A stretch of 64,000 nt of DNA from positions 1 to 64,000 of the forward strand of contig NZ_MIKC01000040.1 of assembly GCF_001730315.1 (NCBI RefSeq). The letters run 5' to 3'. The stretch's first letter is position 1; every line of letters begins with the position of its first letter. Below, one piece after another: positions 18,901 to 27,901 of the stretch. A model generated the notes under the pieces. The model saw only the letters and a list, made by a program, of their open reading frames with translations, was not told the DNA's origin and ran no database searches. The translations under genes and the position numbers were made by a program. Source of the DNA: Enterococcus ureilyticus (GTDB lineage: Bacteria > Bacillota > Bacilli > Lactobacillales > Enterococcaceae).

Positions 18901-19430
18901 AAAGGGACATCACTAAACTGCTCTAATGAAGCTTTAAAATCTTCAACAGAAGTTTTGCCTTGGATAAAATAAGGAACATTGATGTTTTTAGATAAGCTGA
19001 TCTGGACTGTTTGCGTGGTGGAGGAATTAACGAGATAAACCATTCCACCGGTTAAAGAATTGGTAAAGCGATTCTCTCCTTGTTGTAGCTTGACTTTTCC
19101 GGAATTGAACTGAAGCTTCCCGTCAGTAAGTCCGGTAACGTTGGTATAATTTCCCCATTGCCCAACATGTAATTCTAAATTTTCGGGTATTTCTTCCACA
19201 TAAATGATGATTTCTTCATCTTTTGGTAAAAAAATACCTGTGGATTCAAAAGAGGTGTGGGCATTTCGACGTTGCTCTTTGCCTTGCTCCGTTTTTGCAT
19301 CTCCTCTAGGAATGATCGTCATTTTCAATAAATCTGCTGACTCAGCGTAAATGCTCCGCGGGGAAAACGCTATGTTGAGAAGGATGGTTAAAACGAATAG
19401 ACAAAATAAGTGTGATATTTTAACTTTCAA
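15969..19430 (-). CDS. M60-family metallopeptidase with MucBP-like and WxL domains
   Basis: This 1153-aa secreted protease has a signal peptide (about 1-29, ending SIYAE). The M60-like (enhancin/mucinase) domain carries HEIGH at residues 284-288 and the third zinc ligand Glu302, matching HExxH-x(8-28)-E. Repeated beta-rich domains follow. A MucBP-like domain lies at about 920-990 (VNYVDEQNDPI, VTYIYTKEG) and a WxL domain at about 1010-1153 with DWVL and LLWTLSTVP. M60 enzymes cut mucin-type glycoproteins. Here the enzyme would be displayed on the wall by WxL. The start is TTG 19430 with AAGGAGA upstream. It is divergent from a Mga-like regulator. Confidence 0.88.
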   Translation of the reverse strand: MKVKISHLFCLFVLTILLNIAFSPRSIYAESADLLKMTIIPRGDAKTEQGKEQRRNAHTSFESTGIFLPKDEEIIIYVEEIPENLELHVGQWGNYTNVTGLTDGKLQFNSGKVKLQQGENRFTNSLTGGMVYLVNSSTTQTVQISLSKNINVPYFIQGKTSVEDFKASLEQFSDVPFMEFVNEDTIATIRMDRAKDIFLKDEQVDRFMNYVSQAIRLENDAAGLDFNGLGITKKAPQRIHIANPSDGIGKFYCTDFHLGMHSATTGDREVFNSGENMTNWGLFHEIGHSYQNPFYTWDNMSEVTVNIYSDYVQSHLTGNNSPYDAIMSPNNKHNNYRAKVARYFTNIQNDSSWTMEAEIAKYPTDFYFAALGMYVTLPRTFGYDFYPELNKLYRATPAVDLPSTNEEKKQFFIIMASKIANRDLTPYFDFWHFAVTEETKQTLSALQLPPLEKEIWKDILATEQEEQDGTYRISESTYTLPYADLTDATASIRIPFEEMNRFSLESYFSNLRSEPITSPVRYLKSDIADPTNFGIQDGYAYFENERMIKNRFSVPTQIMPNNTYVMAGQNGSYAALDYDPSTKELVAIGNQKQILQNIPNNIYPKVTVYSAKMKEKKLYAEGYGRDTGVHFASKINTFKVAENDIVEIYHRESSKRVSRYINGKKVTTNKDTYYYIITPNGWKELDFAPVIQWKPTDFPIAKTLIPQDFIASYDNPVTGDLTFSFGTTLPTESVKQGQSLSSYLNQTVSLTAQNSLFGSVGNYLAPFNYHFEDTIVLPRHGGYGTMLTFDKEKKKLIAQGADPYTMNGSDPSTTPLITIKVTYANQEKPPTMIEVKNNTRANAFTKMINDQNIALETGDMIEITHARINKEAISLDLDSQQYVTKALTAFVEGKKYEAFSGPTQYFLVTDTGLNLYETPEALVGTVTVNYVDEQNDPIHTPDVLSGTIGTAYTTSPKQIEDYTLKETPENNTGRFTVEEQSVTYIYTKEGKLSLDFVSPIHFGTHPISKDDMLVTAEKPLDATHYVQITDTRTIPGDWVLQVQQSQQFKTANNILLDGALLSISAIHAEEKTDQTKIPSIINSNFTLTFDEKGIGSVQNVLTAKAGEGGGRWRFHFNEPTTNVPSIDLLIPEATTKTIDSYSSQLLWTLSTVP

Positions 19431-20063
19431 TTAAATAAGTCTCCTTATCGTTCGATGGAAGTTTATTTTTACAGCGAACGCTAATATGTATTTATTTGCA
19501 ACAATACATTATATAGTTTTTGAAAAAAAAGTTCTTTCAATTAAATTTCTACAGGAAGAAGAAAAAGAAAAAGAGAATAAAAGAGATATTTGGAGGACAA
19601 AATGATAGAGAGAAAGTTGATTTTTTCATGTAATATACTTTTAGAAATTATTTATTTAGTAAATTTAGAACAAGATTGACAAGCTAGAAAGTATAATTAA
19701 GTCTCTTGTTCATAAAGGGAATATAACTTTTTTTAAAAAAATAAGAATAAAATTTTTCTTAAAAATAGTGATCTTCTAAAGATGTGATAGCATTGAAGAA
19801 AACCGTTAATATTGAATTTCAATGAGTTTATAACAGAAAAATATTAATTTTCAGAATGTGTGATTCTTTTTTTTTGTCGAAAAAAGAGACTTAACTACGT
19901 AAGCAAAAAAAGAAAAATATTATATTATTAGTAAATGTTATTTCAAAAACTTCTTAACGAGAGGAAGAAAAGGAAAAAAAGAAAAATGAGAAACAGTTAT
20001 GATAATAACGATGTCGAAAAGTTGGAAAAAGAAATCAAATCGATAAAAAGAAGGTGAATAAAT
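19431..20063. other. AT-rich divergent intergenic region between M60 gene and Mga-like gene
   Basis: This 633-base region is very AT-rich with many A-tracts, as expected for curved DNA upstream of Mga/AtxA-controlled genes. An 8-bp inverted repeat (GAACAAGA 19668-19675, TCTTGTTC 19704-19711) frames TTGACA and TATAAT boxes that are too close together (10 bases) to be one promoter. TTAAGTCTCTT near 19697 recurs inverted as AAGAGACTTAA near 19885. A TATAAT on the minus strand near 19508-19513 could serve the protease gene. Confidence 0.4.
19986..20057 (+). CDS. Possible 23-codon leader ORF before Mga-like gene
   Basis: This reading frame starts at ATG 19986, with purine-rich GAGGAAGAAAAGG upstream, and ends TGA at 20055-20057, inside the ribosome binding site of the next gene. 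The peptide is polar and Lys/Glu-rich, so it is not a signal peptide. The overlap would allow translational coupling. It may equally be chance in an AT-rich leader. Confidence 0.2.
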   Translation: MRNSYDNNDVEKLEKEIKSIKRR

Positions 20064-21584
20064 GTGCGTATTTTTTTGGATGATGTTTATGATAGACGCA
20101 TAAATGTTTTAAGCTATGTAGATAATCAAAGAAAAGAAGTGAGTTTAGCAGAAATAGGGAAGGCGACAAAGCTTTCAAAAAAGACTGTTTCAATGATTAT
20201 TAAACAGTTTGAACAGGAACTAGATGTTTCAAAAGAACAATTTGAAGTTTATTATACCAATCAGACGATACAAGGTGTGCATGCAAATAATTTAGATATA
20301 GTAAGTATTAGTAATAAACATTTAAAACAATCTATATTGTATAAAATGATCAAACATCTTTTTTTGATGGACAGAATCGATGCGATTACTTTTTGCGATA
20401 TAGAATTTATAAGTCCTGCGACATTCTCTCGTCATCGAAGAAGACTGCAGAAAATATTGAGTCGATGTGAGCTGAGCTTAACTCGAACCAATGAGATAGA
20501 AGGCGATGAGTTAAGAATTAGGAATTTCTTTTTTCTCTTTTTTTCGAATGCTTTAAATAGTTGGACGTTTGATACAGATAGTTATGAGGAGATTGATGAT
20601 TATTTAAGTAGCAATATCAAAGAGTGGGATAAAATAGACAGTGTTAAAAAGAATAAATTTTGTTTATTAATTTACATTTGTAATGTCCGCTTTAGTCATA
20701 AAAAAAGTATAGAGAAAAGTATCCTATCCAAGCTGTCAGCACAATTTCAAGAGGGGCTTTATACAAACTTGTTTTTTGACTATTTTCATTTACATAAGAA
20801 TAGAACAGAGCAACAATCTTGGGATGAAACGAGTGCTGTATTATTTTTGCTGTATAAAGAACGCTTATCACATGAAGAGTCATTTGAAATTGAGGAATAC
20901 CCCAAATTTTTTAATGAAACGAATTTTAGCTTTATAAAATACAGTAATCTATTAACTGATAAAATAATCACTACTTTTTTTCGAGAGACAACGAGTTCAT
21001 CGATTTATTGGGAAATAAGAAAAGAAATAGATATGATGCACTTACTATTTGAGACCAGCTTTATTGATCCTAGAATTTTTTATTATATTTACGATGAAAA
21101 AAGTTATTATCATGCGGATACAGCGGAACAAAAAATTCAACTGGGCGTTCAAAATCTTATGTGTGAGTTGATCGATCAGACGGAATATGGTCTGTTTTTT
21201 AAAGAAATCAAAAAATCTATCAATCGAGAAACATTGACAGATTACGTCTATTTAGTAGTCTATACCATTTTAACGAAATTCCTGCAAATGGACTTTCCGA
21301 AAGTTAAGATTTTGATACAAAATTCTAAGGTATTCGTAGAACCCATTTTACGCCAAAAAATTAATCTCATTTTTAGTGACAGAGTTGAATTTGTAGAAAA
21401 TCAAAGTGCTTCTCCCGACGTTATTGTGACCGATGTTCAGCTACAGCAAATAGAGCCAAAAGCGAAAGTGATTTTTATCTCTTCTTTTTCAAACAGTTTC
21501 GATTTTTCTCTACTGTTAGAAGAAATAGAAGAAAAAATTTTGATGTTTTACTATGAAAGAACACTAGTGGTGAACAGCAAGTAA
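20064..21584 (+). CDS. Mga/AtxA-type transcriptional regulator
   Basis: This 506-aa cytoplasmic regulator has N-terminal helix-turn-helix regions (about 20-60, SLAEIGKATKLSKKTVSMI, and about 90-135, SPATFSRHRRRL), a long helical middle like PRD domains, and a C-terminal part (about 415-500) resembling an EIIB-like domain (VIVTDVQL, KVIFISSF). The family includes Mga of streptococci and AtxA of Bacillus anthracis, which switch on surface virulence genes. GTG 20064 is preceded by AGAAGGTG. It is divergent from the M60 protease gene, its likely target, and meets a second Mga-like gene tail to tail one base away. Confidence 0.82.
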   Translation: MRIFLDDVYDRRINVLSYVDNQRKEVSLAEIGKATKLSKKTVSMIIKQFEQELDVSKEQFEVYYTNQTIQGVHANNLDIVSISNKHLKQSILYKMIKHLFLMDRIDAITFCDIEFISPATFSRHRRRLQKILSRCELSLTRTNEIEGDELRIRNFFFLFFSNALNSWTFDTDSYEEIDDYLSSNIKEWDKIDSVKKNKFCLLIYICNVRFSHKKSIEKSILSKLSAQFQEGLYTNLFFDYFHLHKNRTEQQSWDETSAVLFLLYKERLSHEESFEIEEYPKFFNETNFSFIKYSNLLTDKIITTFFRETTSSSIYWEIRKEIDMMHLLFETSFIDPRIFYYIYDEKSYYHADTAEQKIQLGVQNLMCELIDQTEYGLFFKEIKKSINRETLTDYVYLVVYTILTKFLQMDFPKVKILIQNSKVFVEPILRQKINLIFSDRVEFVENQSASPDVIVTDVQLQQIEPKAKVIFISSFSNSFDFSLLLEEIEEKILMFYYERTLVVNSK

Positions 21585-21585
21585 G

Positions 21586-23091
21586 CTACGATTGCTTCAA
21601 TTGAGGATTATGAAGAGCATAAATTTTGCCGCTGACAAATAGAATCAAAGCCTTCCAAGTTTCGGGATCATGAGAATGCTCAAAATGAAAGCTACATACA
21701 TTTGTTTGCTCCAATTCATAAGAATCAGAAATAATGATATCCGCCTTATCAGCATCAAAAGTAAAACCTAATGTCGAATCGCCAAAAATAATCAATAAGT
21801 TATTCTTGATAAAATCATAAATAAAGTTATTAGGCGAATGTTGAATAAAAATCAATAGCTTAGCCTCTTTTTCAGCACTTTTCAAAATGGAATGAAAAAA
21901 TTTTGCCATTAAAGAGATAAAACCAGGCTTCATATATTTTTTCAATAAAGGTTCGCTAACCATCGCTTCTTTTACGAATGATCGATAAGAATCTTCATTT
22001 GGAGCAAACCATTTGGCTTTAGATTCAACAGAGTCATTTACCAAAAATCGTCTAAAATCTATGCCGATATAGCGAATATATAACAAGTTTATGATCAATA
22101 AATAATAATTTTTAAGATAATTATCGCTTGTGAGCTTTACATTATAAGCCAATAATAGCTTATTTAAAATTTTTGTAGTTAACAAAGCGATGGGTAGTTC
22201 AGAGTTGATAAAATGTTGCGCAATTCTCTTTTTTTCTTCGTCAGAATCAATATTAGCGACAAGGAATCTCGATAAAAAACCAAAGAAATAAGCTTCGCTT
22301 TTCACATCGATGGAATCTAAATCGACATGATCTAACTCAGAAAATAAAAGAGTAGGCGATTCTTGCTCAAAAAAGCGAAGATAGTCCATAAATTCACCAG
22401 AAAGGGTCAGGCTCTCTTTTCTATAGAGCATACGCCAAAATGTTGCGTTTTGAAAATATCGGATTCTATTTTTTTGTGAAAAAGATAGTCGTTCATCATC
22501 AACGACTATGGGCATTGTCTGATAAGCACTCGGTGTTTTTTCAAAGGGCCATTCCAATCCTTTAAATATAATCCAAAACAAAATAAAACCTAAGACACGA
22601 ATATTTTTCTCTTCCCCAATTATGTTGGTTTGATAAAGTGTGGGTGCAAAAGAAATCTTCAAATGAAATGGAGACAAAAGGTTTTTTAGTTGTTTTAAAT
22701 TTGAATAAACGTGAGACGGGCTTAAAGATAAATCTTGAGCTAAAGACTCAACGGAAACATAGTGTCTTTTTAACAGAGCAGCCAGAATCGAGAACCGTTG
22801 CGAATGCTTGATATAGTAGAGTCTCATGGAATCAATCACATAGCTAAACGTTAAAGAATCAGCTAAATTAATCATATAAAGAAGTTTTATTTTTCTTATT
22901 TTTACTTGTTGATATGGAAACACATGGTTTAGGTCGTCATTGAGCTTTTGTTTATAACGATAAAAGGTCTTGCTAGAAATAGTAAACTTTTTCATCATAT
23001 CCTTAGTGGACACACCATTTGGGGCATAGAGAAGTTCTTTTAATAATTCGAAGCGAAGTGTTTCATTTTTTTTCATAAAAAGAGATTCCAT
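21586..23091 (-). CDS. Mga-type transcriptional regulator
   Basis: This 501-aa regulator has an N-terminal HTH (about 15-55; VSTKDMMKKFTISSKTFYRY), an Mga-type second HTH (about 100-135; VESLAQDLSLSPSHVYSNL), a helical middle region and an EIIB-like C-terminus (about 410-495; ADIIISDSYELE). It is convergent with the other Mga-like gene. The start is ATG 23091, with AAGGAGTG upstream; GTG 23100 overlaps that site. The 237-base gap before regulator B holds its leader and that of regulator B and shows no other feature. It may control module B or the protease; the target cannot be read from sequence. Confidence 0.8.
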   Translation of the reverse strand: MESLFMKKNETLRFELLKELLYAPNGVSTKDMMKKFTISSKTFYRYKQKLNDDLNHVFPYQQVKIRKIKLLYMINLADSLTFSYVIDSMRLYYIKHSQRFSILAALLKRHYVSVESLAQDLSLSPSHVYSNLKQLKNLLSPFHLKISFAPTLYQTNIIGEEKNIRVLGFILFWIIFKGLEWPFEKTPSAYQTMPIVVDDERLSFSQKNRIRYFQNATFWRMLYRKESLTLSGEFMDYLRFFEQESPTLLFSELDHVDLDSIDVKSEAYFFGFLSRFLVANIDSDEEKKRIAQHFINSELPIALLTTKILNKLLLAYNVKLTSDNYLKNYYLLIINLLYIRYIGIDFRRFLVNDSVESKAKWFAPNEDSYRSFVKEAMVSEPLLKKYMKPGFISLMAKFFHSILKSAEKEAKLLIFIQHSPNNFIYDFIKNNLLIIFGDSTLGFTFDADKADIIISDSYELEQTNVCSFHFEHSHDPETWKALILFVSGKIYALHNPQLKQS

Positions 23092-23328
23092 TCTAAACAC
23101 TCCTTACTTGTATGTAGCATTGCTTAAATACATAGATATAATAGCATAAAGTCTTTAAGGAAGCTTGTAGAGATGATTAGAAAATTAAATAAATTTCAAT
23201 TATTTCTTAACCCTCTGCCTGTATTGAAAACAATATAAAACGAAATGATTTATCATAACAAATAGATAAATAAAAAATAAAAAAAATAGAGAATAGTTAA
23301 CTAAATTGAAAAGGAGCGAATATTTTAA

Positions 23329-24018
23329 ATGCATAACATAGGGATACTTTATCTAAACGAATCAACAGATAATGTGATTAACCATGAATTTTTAAGCCAA
23401 AAATATAACATAATCGAACTAACAGAAGATAGTAAGCCAGTCGATGAATTACACGCAGTCATTATTCGAGAGGAAGAAACGTCAGATTTAAGTACTATTT
23501 GTGACCTAATATTGAAGATTAGAAAACAATCGCAGTGTTATATATGGGTTTCTACTGTAACAGAAAGTTCGGTAGGGAAATTAGTTTATTTACAATTAGG
23601 TGCCGATCAAGTATTTGAAGCGAACAGAGAAATAAAAGAGATCGGTTTGATTATCGACAATGCCTTATGCAGAATCGGACAGGAAAATCGACCGAATCAA
23701 TCAATTGAAGAGATTTCAGAAAACAAAAGCATGTTCCAACTGAACTCTAGTAATATCAGTGTTGTGATAGACGGCGGAAACGAAGTTGTCTTGACTAAGC
23801 TTGAATATAAAATCGCGGAGCTACTATTAAAGACCCCAAATACAGCGGTCGACTACGAAACGATTTATCAACAAATCTGGAATGATGACTCATTAGAAAA
23901 CAAACGCTACCGTGTGGCTAATGTTGTTTATCACTTAAGAAGAAAAGTTGAAACAAACATTAAAAAGCCGAAATTTATTAAGACTGTTCGCTCAAGAGGA
24001 TATATGTTGAATATTTAA
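23329..24018 (+). CDS. OmpR-type winged-helix regulator with degenerate receiver (WxL module B)
   Basis: This 229-aa protein is the paralogue of the regulator at 221. The winged helix lies at about 135-229 (LTKLEYKIAELL, YRVANVVYHLRRKVE, KTVRSRGYML). The receiver-like N-terminus has HAVIIREEE, with Arg47 near the expected Asp site, and GADQVFEANRE without the conserved Lys. It therefore probably does not use Asp phosphorylation. AAGGAG lies 12 bases before the ATG, which is a long spacing. It is the first gene of module B, followed by a 620-base leader region before the large adhesin. Confidence 0.85.
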   Translation: MHNIGILYLNESTDNVINHEFLSQKYNIIELTEDSKPVDELHAVIIREEETSDLSTICDLILKIRKQSQCYIWVSTVTESSVGKLVYLQLGADQVFEANREIKEIGLIIDNALCRIGQENRPNQSIEEISENKSMFQLNSSNISVVIDGGNEVVLTKLEYKIAELLLKTPNTAVDYETIYQQIWNDDSLENKRYRVANVVYHLRRKVETNIKKPKFIKTVRSRGYMLNI

Positions 24019-24638
24019 CGAATAGCTCTTGCAGCACAATAGAAATAAAATAATAAGTATTTTTATTTGTTTCATACTATAACCGAGAAAATACCTGAAC
24101 GGACACTTTATTAGGGTCAGTTCATACATAGAAGAATTTTTGCAATCAAAAAGAATGAATTTCAAATAATTCCACACCTTGTGATGATGTTGAAAGAACA
24201 GATTAGTGGAATAAGATATCATTATATTTATAGTTTTAACTATTTATTTATAAAAAACATCATTTTAATTAAATTAATTTCTTTTATTATCTATTAATAT
24301 AAAATGTATTTTTCGGGAATTTAAGTTAAGAGCCGATTTACTATGATTTGAAATGAGCCTAATTTAAGTAGTGAAAGGTAAAATAATCGCGTTTTTTGAT
24401 AGTGAATGCAAGAACTATCTTTCGCTTACTTCCTTAAGTGCTGAAAAAGATGAAAGAAACATAAAAAGAAATAATATATAATTACGCTTGTTGGTTTTAA
24501 AAAATGATGTAAATAAATATGGGGATAGTATTATATTGTTTTCTTCTTTATTAACTTATAAAGTTGAAATAAAAAAATGTAATTCATTTTTTTATTAAAT
24601 TGAAAAAGATGAATTATGGAAAGAAAGGAGGAGAAACA
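24019..24638. promoter_or_regulatory. 620-base AT-rich leader region with hairpins before large adhesin B
   Basis: No gene is convincing here. AAGTAGTGAAAG (about 24366) and CTTTCGCTTACTT (about 24419) form an imperfect inverted repeat around a second one, GATAGT (24398-24403) with ACTATC (24414-24419). AATTCATTTTTTT (24581-24593) pairs with AAAAAGATGAATT (24603-24615) over a nine-base loop, about 10 bases before the GAAAGGAGG of the adhesin. That last hairpin could affect ribosome access. Confidence 0.4.
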
Positions 24639-27600
24639 ATGAAAAAAAGAAATGTTGGAATAGCGGGTTCAATATTTTCCCTGTTATTGGTATCTGGGAT
24701 TGTTTATTGGAGTGGGAGTAGTATAAAAGCCGAAAACGTTGATGCAAATGAATCAGAGCAAGTATCGAAAACAACAGCTCCGAGAAGTATAACAAGAGAT
24801 CATCAATCAGAAGAATTTCTTGCGAATCCAGAAGAGGAAGGCTGGCAACGAATACAGACCATTGAACATGCATCCATACCGCTGGATGGTGGAAAATCAT
24901 TTAATTTTGGTATAGGTGGTTATGATCCAAATTCAATAATTGCTAACGTGCCTTCTCAAGCAGTTGTTGGGAAAGATGTCAATCTACGTGGAGATAAGCT
25001 GTTTCCAATGACACCAAATATCTATTTAAAATCCGGATCTACCTACGTACCTGCTATAGCGAATTCAGATTCATATCCAAGAAGTCGGCTTTTAAGCTGG
25101 AGTTATGATCCTGGTAATGGTAAACAGACGCTGTCAACTTCCGACATGCGAGTAGACGAGATTGGAACTAATTGGAATAAGCCGCCTACTGGTGTAGATG
25201 GACGTTATTATAAAAAAGTAATGAAAAATGGTATGACTGCTTATATGTATCGTTATTATACAATAACTAAAAATATACCTAAAAGTACTGGTGGCAGTAT
25301 GGATAAGAATCCTTATGGTGTGGAAAATGATATTCAATTAGCGACGACAATGATCATGACAGGACAAAGAAATGGCTCGGTCAAAGTTGATTACTTTATC
25401 CAGAATTTACCATATTTGAGAACTGAAAATCCAGATTATGATTCTACTCTAGAAACGACTCCGAACAGAATTGATGGATTCTTACCAAGTAACGACCCTA
25501 ATACAAAAGTTTTAAATGATTTTACACTTAATGGACAGTTTATACCTGCAATAGGCACTAAGAACAATGCTCCTTTGAGATTGATAGGAGATCAGGCTGG
25601 ATCATATACTGAGTGGCCTACTGTAGCTACTGGTAAAACGAGAATTAATTATTATCTGGGTTTACCGAATGGACCAGATAATTGGACTGGCGGGAATACT
25701 ACGACTTTTTATGGCACCACCAAGGGGAACCCTTTTGCCTTTTCTGATAGGTATGGGACTGGCTTTGAAGCAATACCAGGAGGTGCTGGAGAAGCAGGAG
25801 AAGCAGGGACATACCTATATAAAGATACTACTTCAGGTGGTATTTATATTTATCCTGCAGTACTCTTTAAAAATCAGCCCAAAACATTTAAACCTGGAGA
25901 CATCGAAGGGTATAGTTTCCAATACGGGATGAGTATTGTTTCTGACGCTCCAACTCTCTATTTGGATGAAGATGAATACAATATAACCGATCAAAAACCG
26001 ACCGCCAAAGTATCTGGTGTTTGGTATGATGGCTCTAATTTGAATACAACGCTTTACTACTCAATCGACGGTGGACCGGAACAAATATATGAGCCGGCTG
26101 GCTACACATCCAGTGCTCAATTAGGAAATGAAATGCCGTTTGAATTAGAGATTCCTAACCTGAATAAAGACGAGCATACGATTACTATCTATGCCCAAAA
26201 CAGCGAGGAAAAGCCAAAAAAATCATCGACTCAAACTGCTAAAATTGTCTATGTAGCAGGAGAACCAAAGTTAACAGTAGATAAAAAGAATGGCGGTGTA
26301 GGACAAGACTTTACTGTATCAGGAAGTGTCATCAATAAGATTGCTGCAGAGCCTGATCGCGAACTTCATTATAATCCTACTAATATCTACATCAAGAAAA
26401 CAGATGCACCAGATAGTAGCTACAAGCTTGCGACAACGATTGATGCTAATTCAGTAGATAGTAAATTTTCTTATACGATTCCAGCTTCTGAAATACCATT
26501 AGTTGCAAATGCCGATTATCGCTTTTCAATTCGGGCAATCAATAAATACGATATGATTTCAAACGTTGAAGATATCCGTTTGGCAGTCAATCATGCAAAA
26601 CCGACATTTGAGTTAGCAAGCGATATTATTCAGATTTTGGATAATACAAAACCATCTTATACATTAGAGTTGGCGAAATTAAAACACACAGGAGACTCTT
26701 ACCCACTATTTATTCAATATAAAGTGGATGGTGAGGCGAACTGGACTAAATTAGATAAAGTGATCGGTGCAACTGATCCAAGTAAACCGATGATTGAAAC
26801 CGCTAATGCGACTTTTGAAATCCCAGCAGAAAAACTTCCTTTTGAAACTGCACACACTTTAACGGTTACAATTGTTGATAATTTTGGTGTGGAAGCGGAT
26901 GTTCAAAATGTCGAGTTTATTAAGCCAGGAAAACCAGCGTTAGTCTTAGATAACAAGAATGGTCCTTCACTAGGTGAAACGCAAACCGTAAAAGGAACGA
27001 TCACAACCGAATATTTCCCAGCAAAACTTCAATATAAGATCGTGAAAAATGGAGAAGTTGGTGCAGTTTACAAGGAACTTTCAGAAAACGATGTGGTCAT
27101 TGATCAAACGAGTGGAAAATTTAGCTTTACATTAGATAAAGGGTTGTTTCCAGTTGGTGCCAGTTACGAAATTTTCGTAAAAGGAATGGATAAATATAAC
27201 CAAGAAACAGAAGAAGTAAGTTATCGTCTAACCGAAGTCGTTCATTTTAAAGTTAAGTTTGTCAATGCAATAGGAGCTACGATTCATCCAGATATTACAA
27301 TTGACCGAGAACTAAATGACACGATTGACTTATCGTTAGAGCAAGCAGTGCAAGACACACTGATGAAGCTTAAAGAAGAATACACATTTGATGAGTCTTC
27401 TTTACCAAAGGGCGAGGTAGCTGTAGATAGTTCTACCGCTTCTTGGGAATATAAGTTTACAGGACGTTTAGTCTACCTATCGTCTCCAGAATCATTTGAT
27501 TTCAAGTTGAATATAGCCTCTTATAAAAAAATAAGAGTAGACGATCCAGAAGTTATTGGTCTACCACTAGTTGTCTCAGATACTAGAGAAAGTATGCCTG

Positions 27601-27878
27601 GTTGGTCATTAAGCGTGAAGCTGACAGAAGAATTGTTAAATCAGGATGGTAAGACTATCCTTAAAAATGCTATTCGTTATAAGAACGGTAAAACAGAAAC
27701 GATTTTAAATAATCAGGGATATCAGATCGTTTCTCACTTAGATTCTGGAAAGTACGATGTAAGCAAGGAATGGAGTGCTGATGGGAACGGACTTAAGCTA
27801 GAAATTGCACCTGGTGCAGTGAATGCTTTAGGGAAGTACCATGGAGAGATTCTATTTGAGTTGAGTGAGACGCCATGA
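24639..27878 (+). CDS. Large WxL-domain surface protein (module B)
   Basis: This 1079-aa protein has a signal peptide (about 1-33), a unique head of about 400 residues with no family I recognise, and Ig-like modules of about 100 residues each with alternating strands (for example YYSIDGGPEQIYE). A WxL domain lies at about 940-1079, with first motif GWSLSVKLTEELL and last motif ILFELSETP (Phe for Trp). The stretch from about residue 765 (GKPALVLDNKNGPSLGETQ) to the end closely matches the protein at 44101, while the heads differ. The start is ATG 24639 with GAAAGGAGGAG; a TTG at 24600 is less likely. It probably presents a variable binding head on the wall. Confidence 0.85.
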   Translation: MKKRNVGIAGSIFSLLLVSGIVYWSGSSIKAENVDANESEQVSKTTAPRSITRDHQSEEFLANPEEEGWQRIQTIEHASIPLDGGKSFNFGIGGYDPNSIIANVPSQAVVGKDVNLRGDKLFPMTPNIYLKSGSTYVPAIANSDSYPRSRLLSWSYDPGNGKQTLSTSDMRVDEIGTNWNKPPTGVDGRYYKKVMKNGMTAYMYRYYTITKNIPKSTGGSMDKNPYGVENDIQLATTMIMTGQRNGSVKVDYFIQNLPYLRTENPDYDSTLETTPNRIDGFLPSNDPNTKVLNDFTLNGQFIPAIGTKNNAPLRLIGDQAGSYTEWPTVATGKTRINYYLGLPNGPDNWTGGNTTTFYGTTKGNPFAFSDRYGTGFEAIPGGAGEAGEAGTYLYKDTTSGGIYIYPAVLFKNQPKTFKPGDIEGYSFQYGMSIVSDAPTLYLDEDEYNITDQKPTAKVSGVWYDGSNLNTTLYYSIDGGPEQIYEPAGYTSSAQLGNEMPFELEIPNLNKDEHTITIYAQNSEEKPKKSSTQTAKIVYVAGEPKLTVDKKNGGVGQDFTVSGSVINKIAAEPDRELHYNPTNIYIKKTDAPDSSYKLATTIDANSVDSKFSYTIPASEIPLVANADYRFSIRAINKYDMISNVEDIRLAVNHAKPTFELASDIIQILDNTKPSYTLELAKLKHTGDSYPLFIQYKVDGEANWTKLDKVIGATDPSKPMIETANATFEIPAEKLPFETAHTLTVTIVDNFGVEADVQNVEFIKPGKPALVLDNKNGPSLGETQTVKGTITTEYFPAKLQYKIVKNGEVGAVYKELSENDVVIDQTSGKFSFTLDKGLFPVGASYEIFVKGMDKYNQETEEVSYRLTEVVHFKVKFVNAIGATIHPDITIDRELNDTIDLSLEQAVQDTLMKLKEEYTFDESSLPKGEVAVDSSTASWEYKFTGRLVYLSSPESFDFKLNIASYKKIRVDDPEVIGLPLVVSDTRESMPGWSLSVKLTEELLNQDGKTILKNAIRYKNGKTETILNNQGYQIVSHLDSGKYDVSKEWSADGNGLKLEIAPGAVNALGKYHGEILFELSETP

Positions 27879-27901
27879 TGAGAAGGAAGGATGATAAAAA
27901 G

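Noticed and set aside
19668-19711. TTGACA and TATAAT boxes between inverted repeats as a promoter
   Set aside because: The spacing is only 10 bases, too short for sigma-A promoters. The inverted repeat was kept only as part of the intergenic description.
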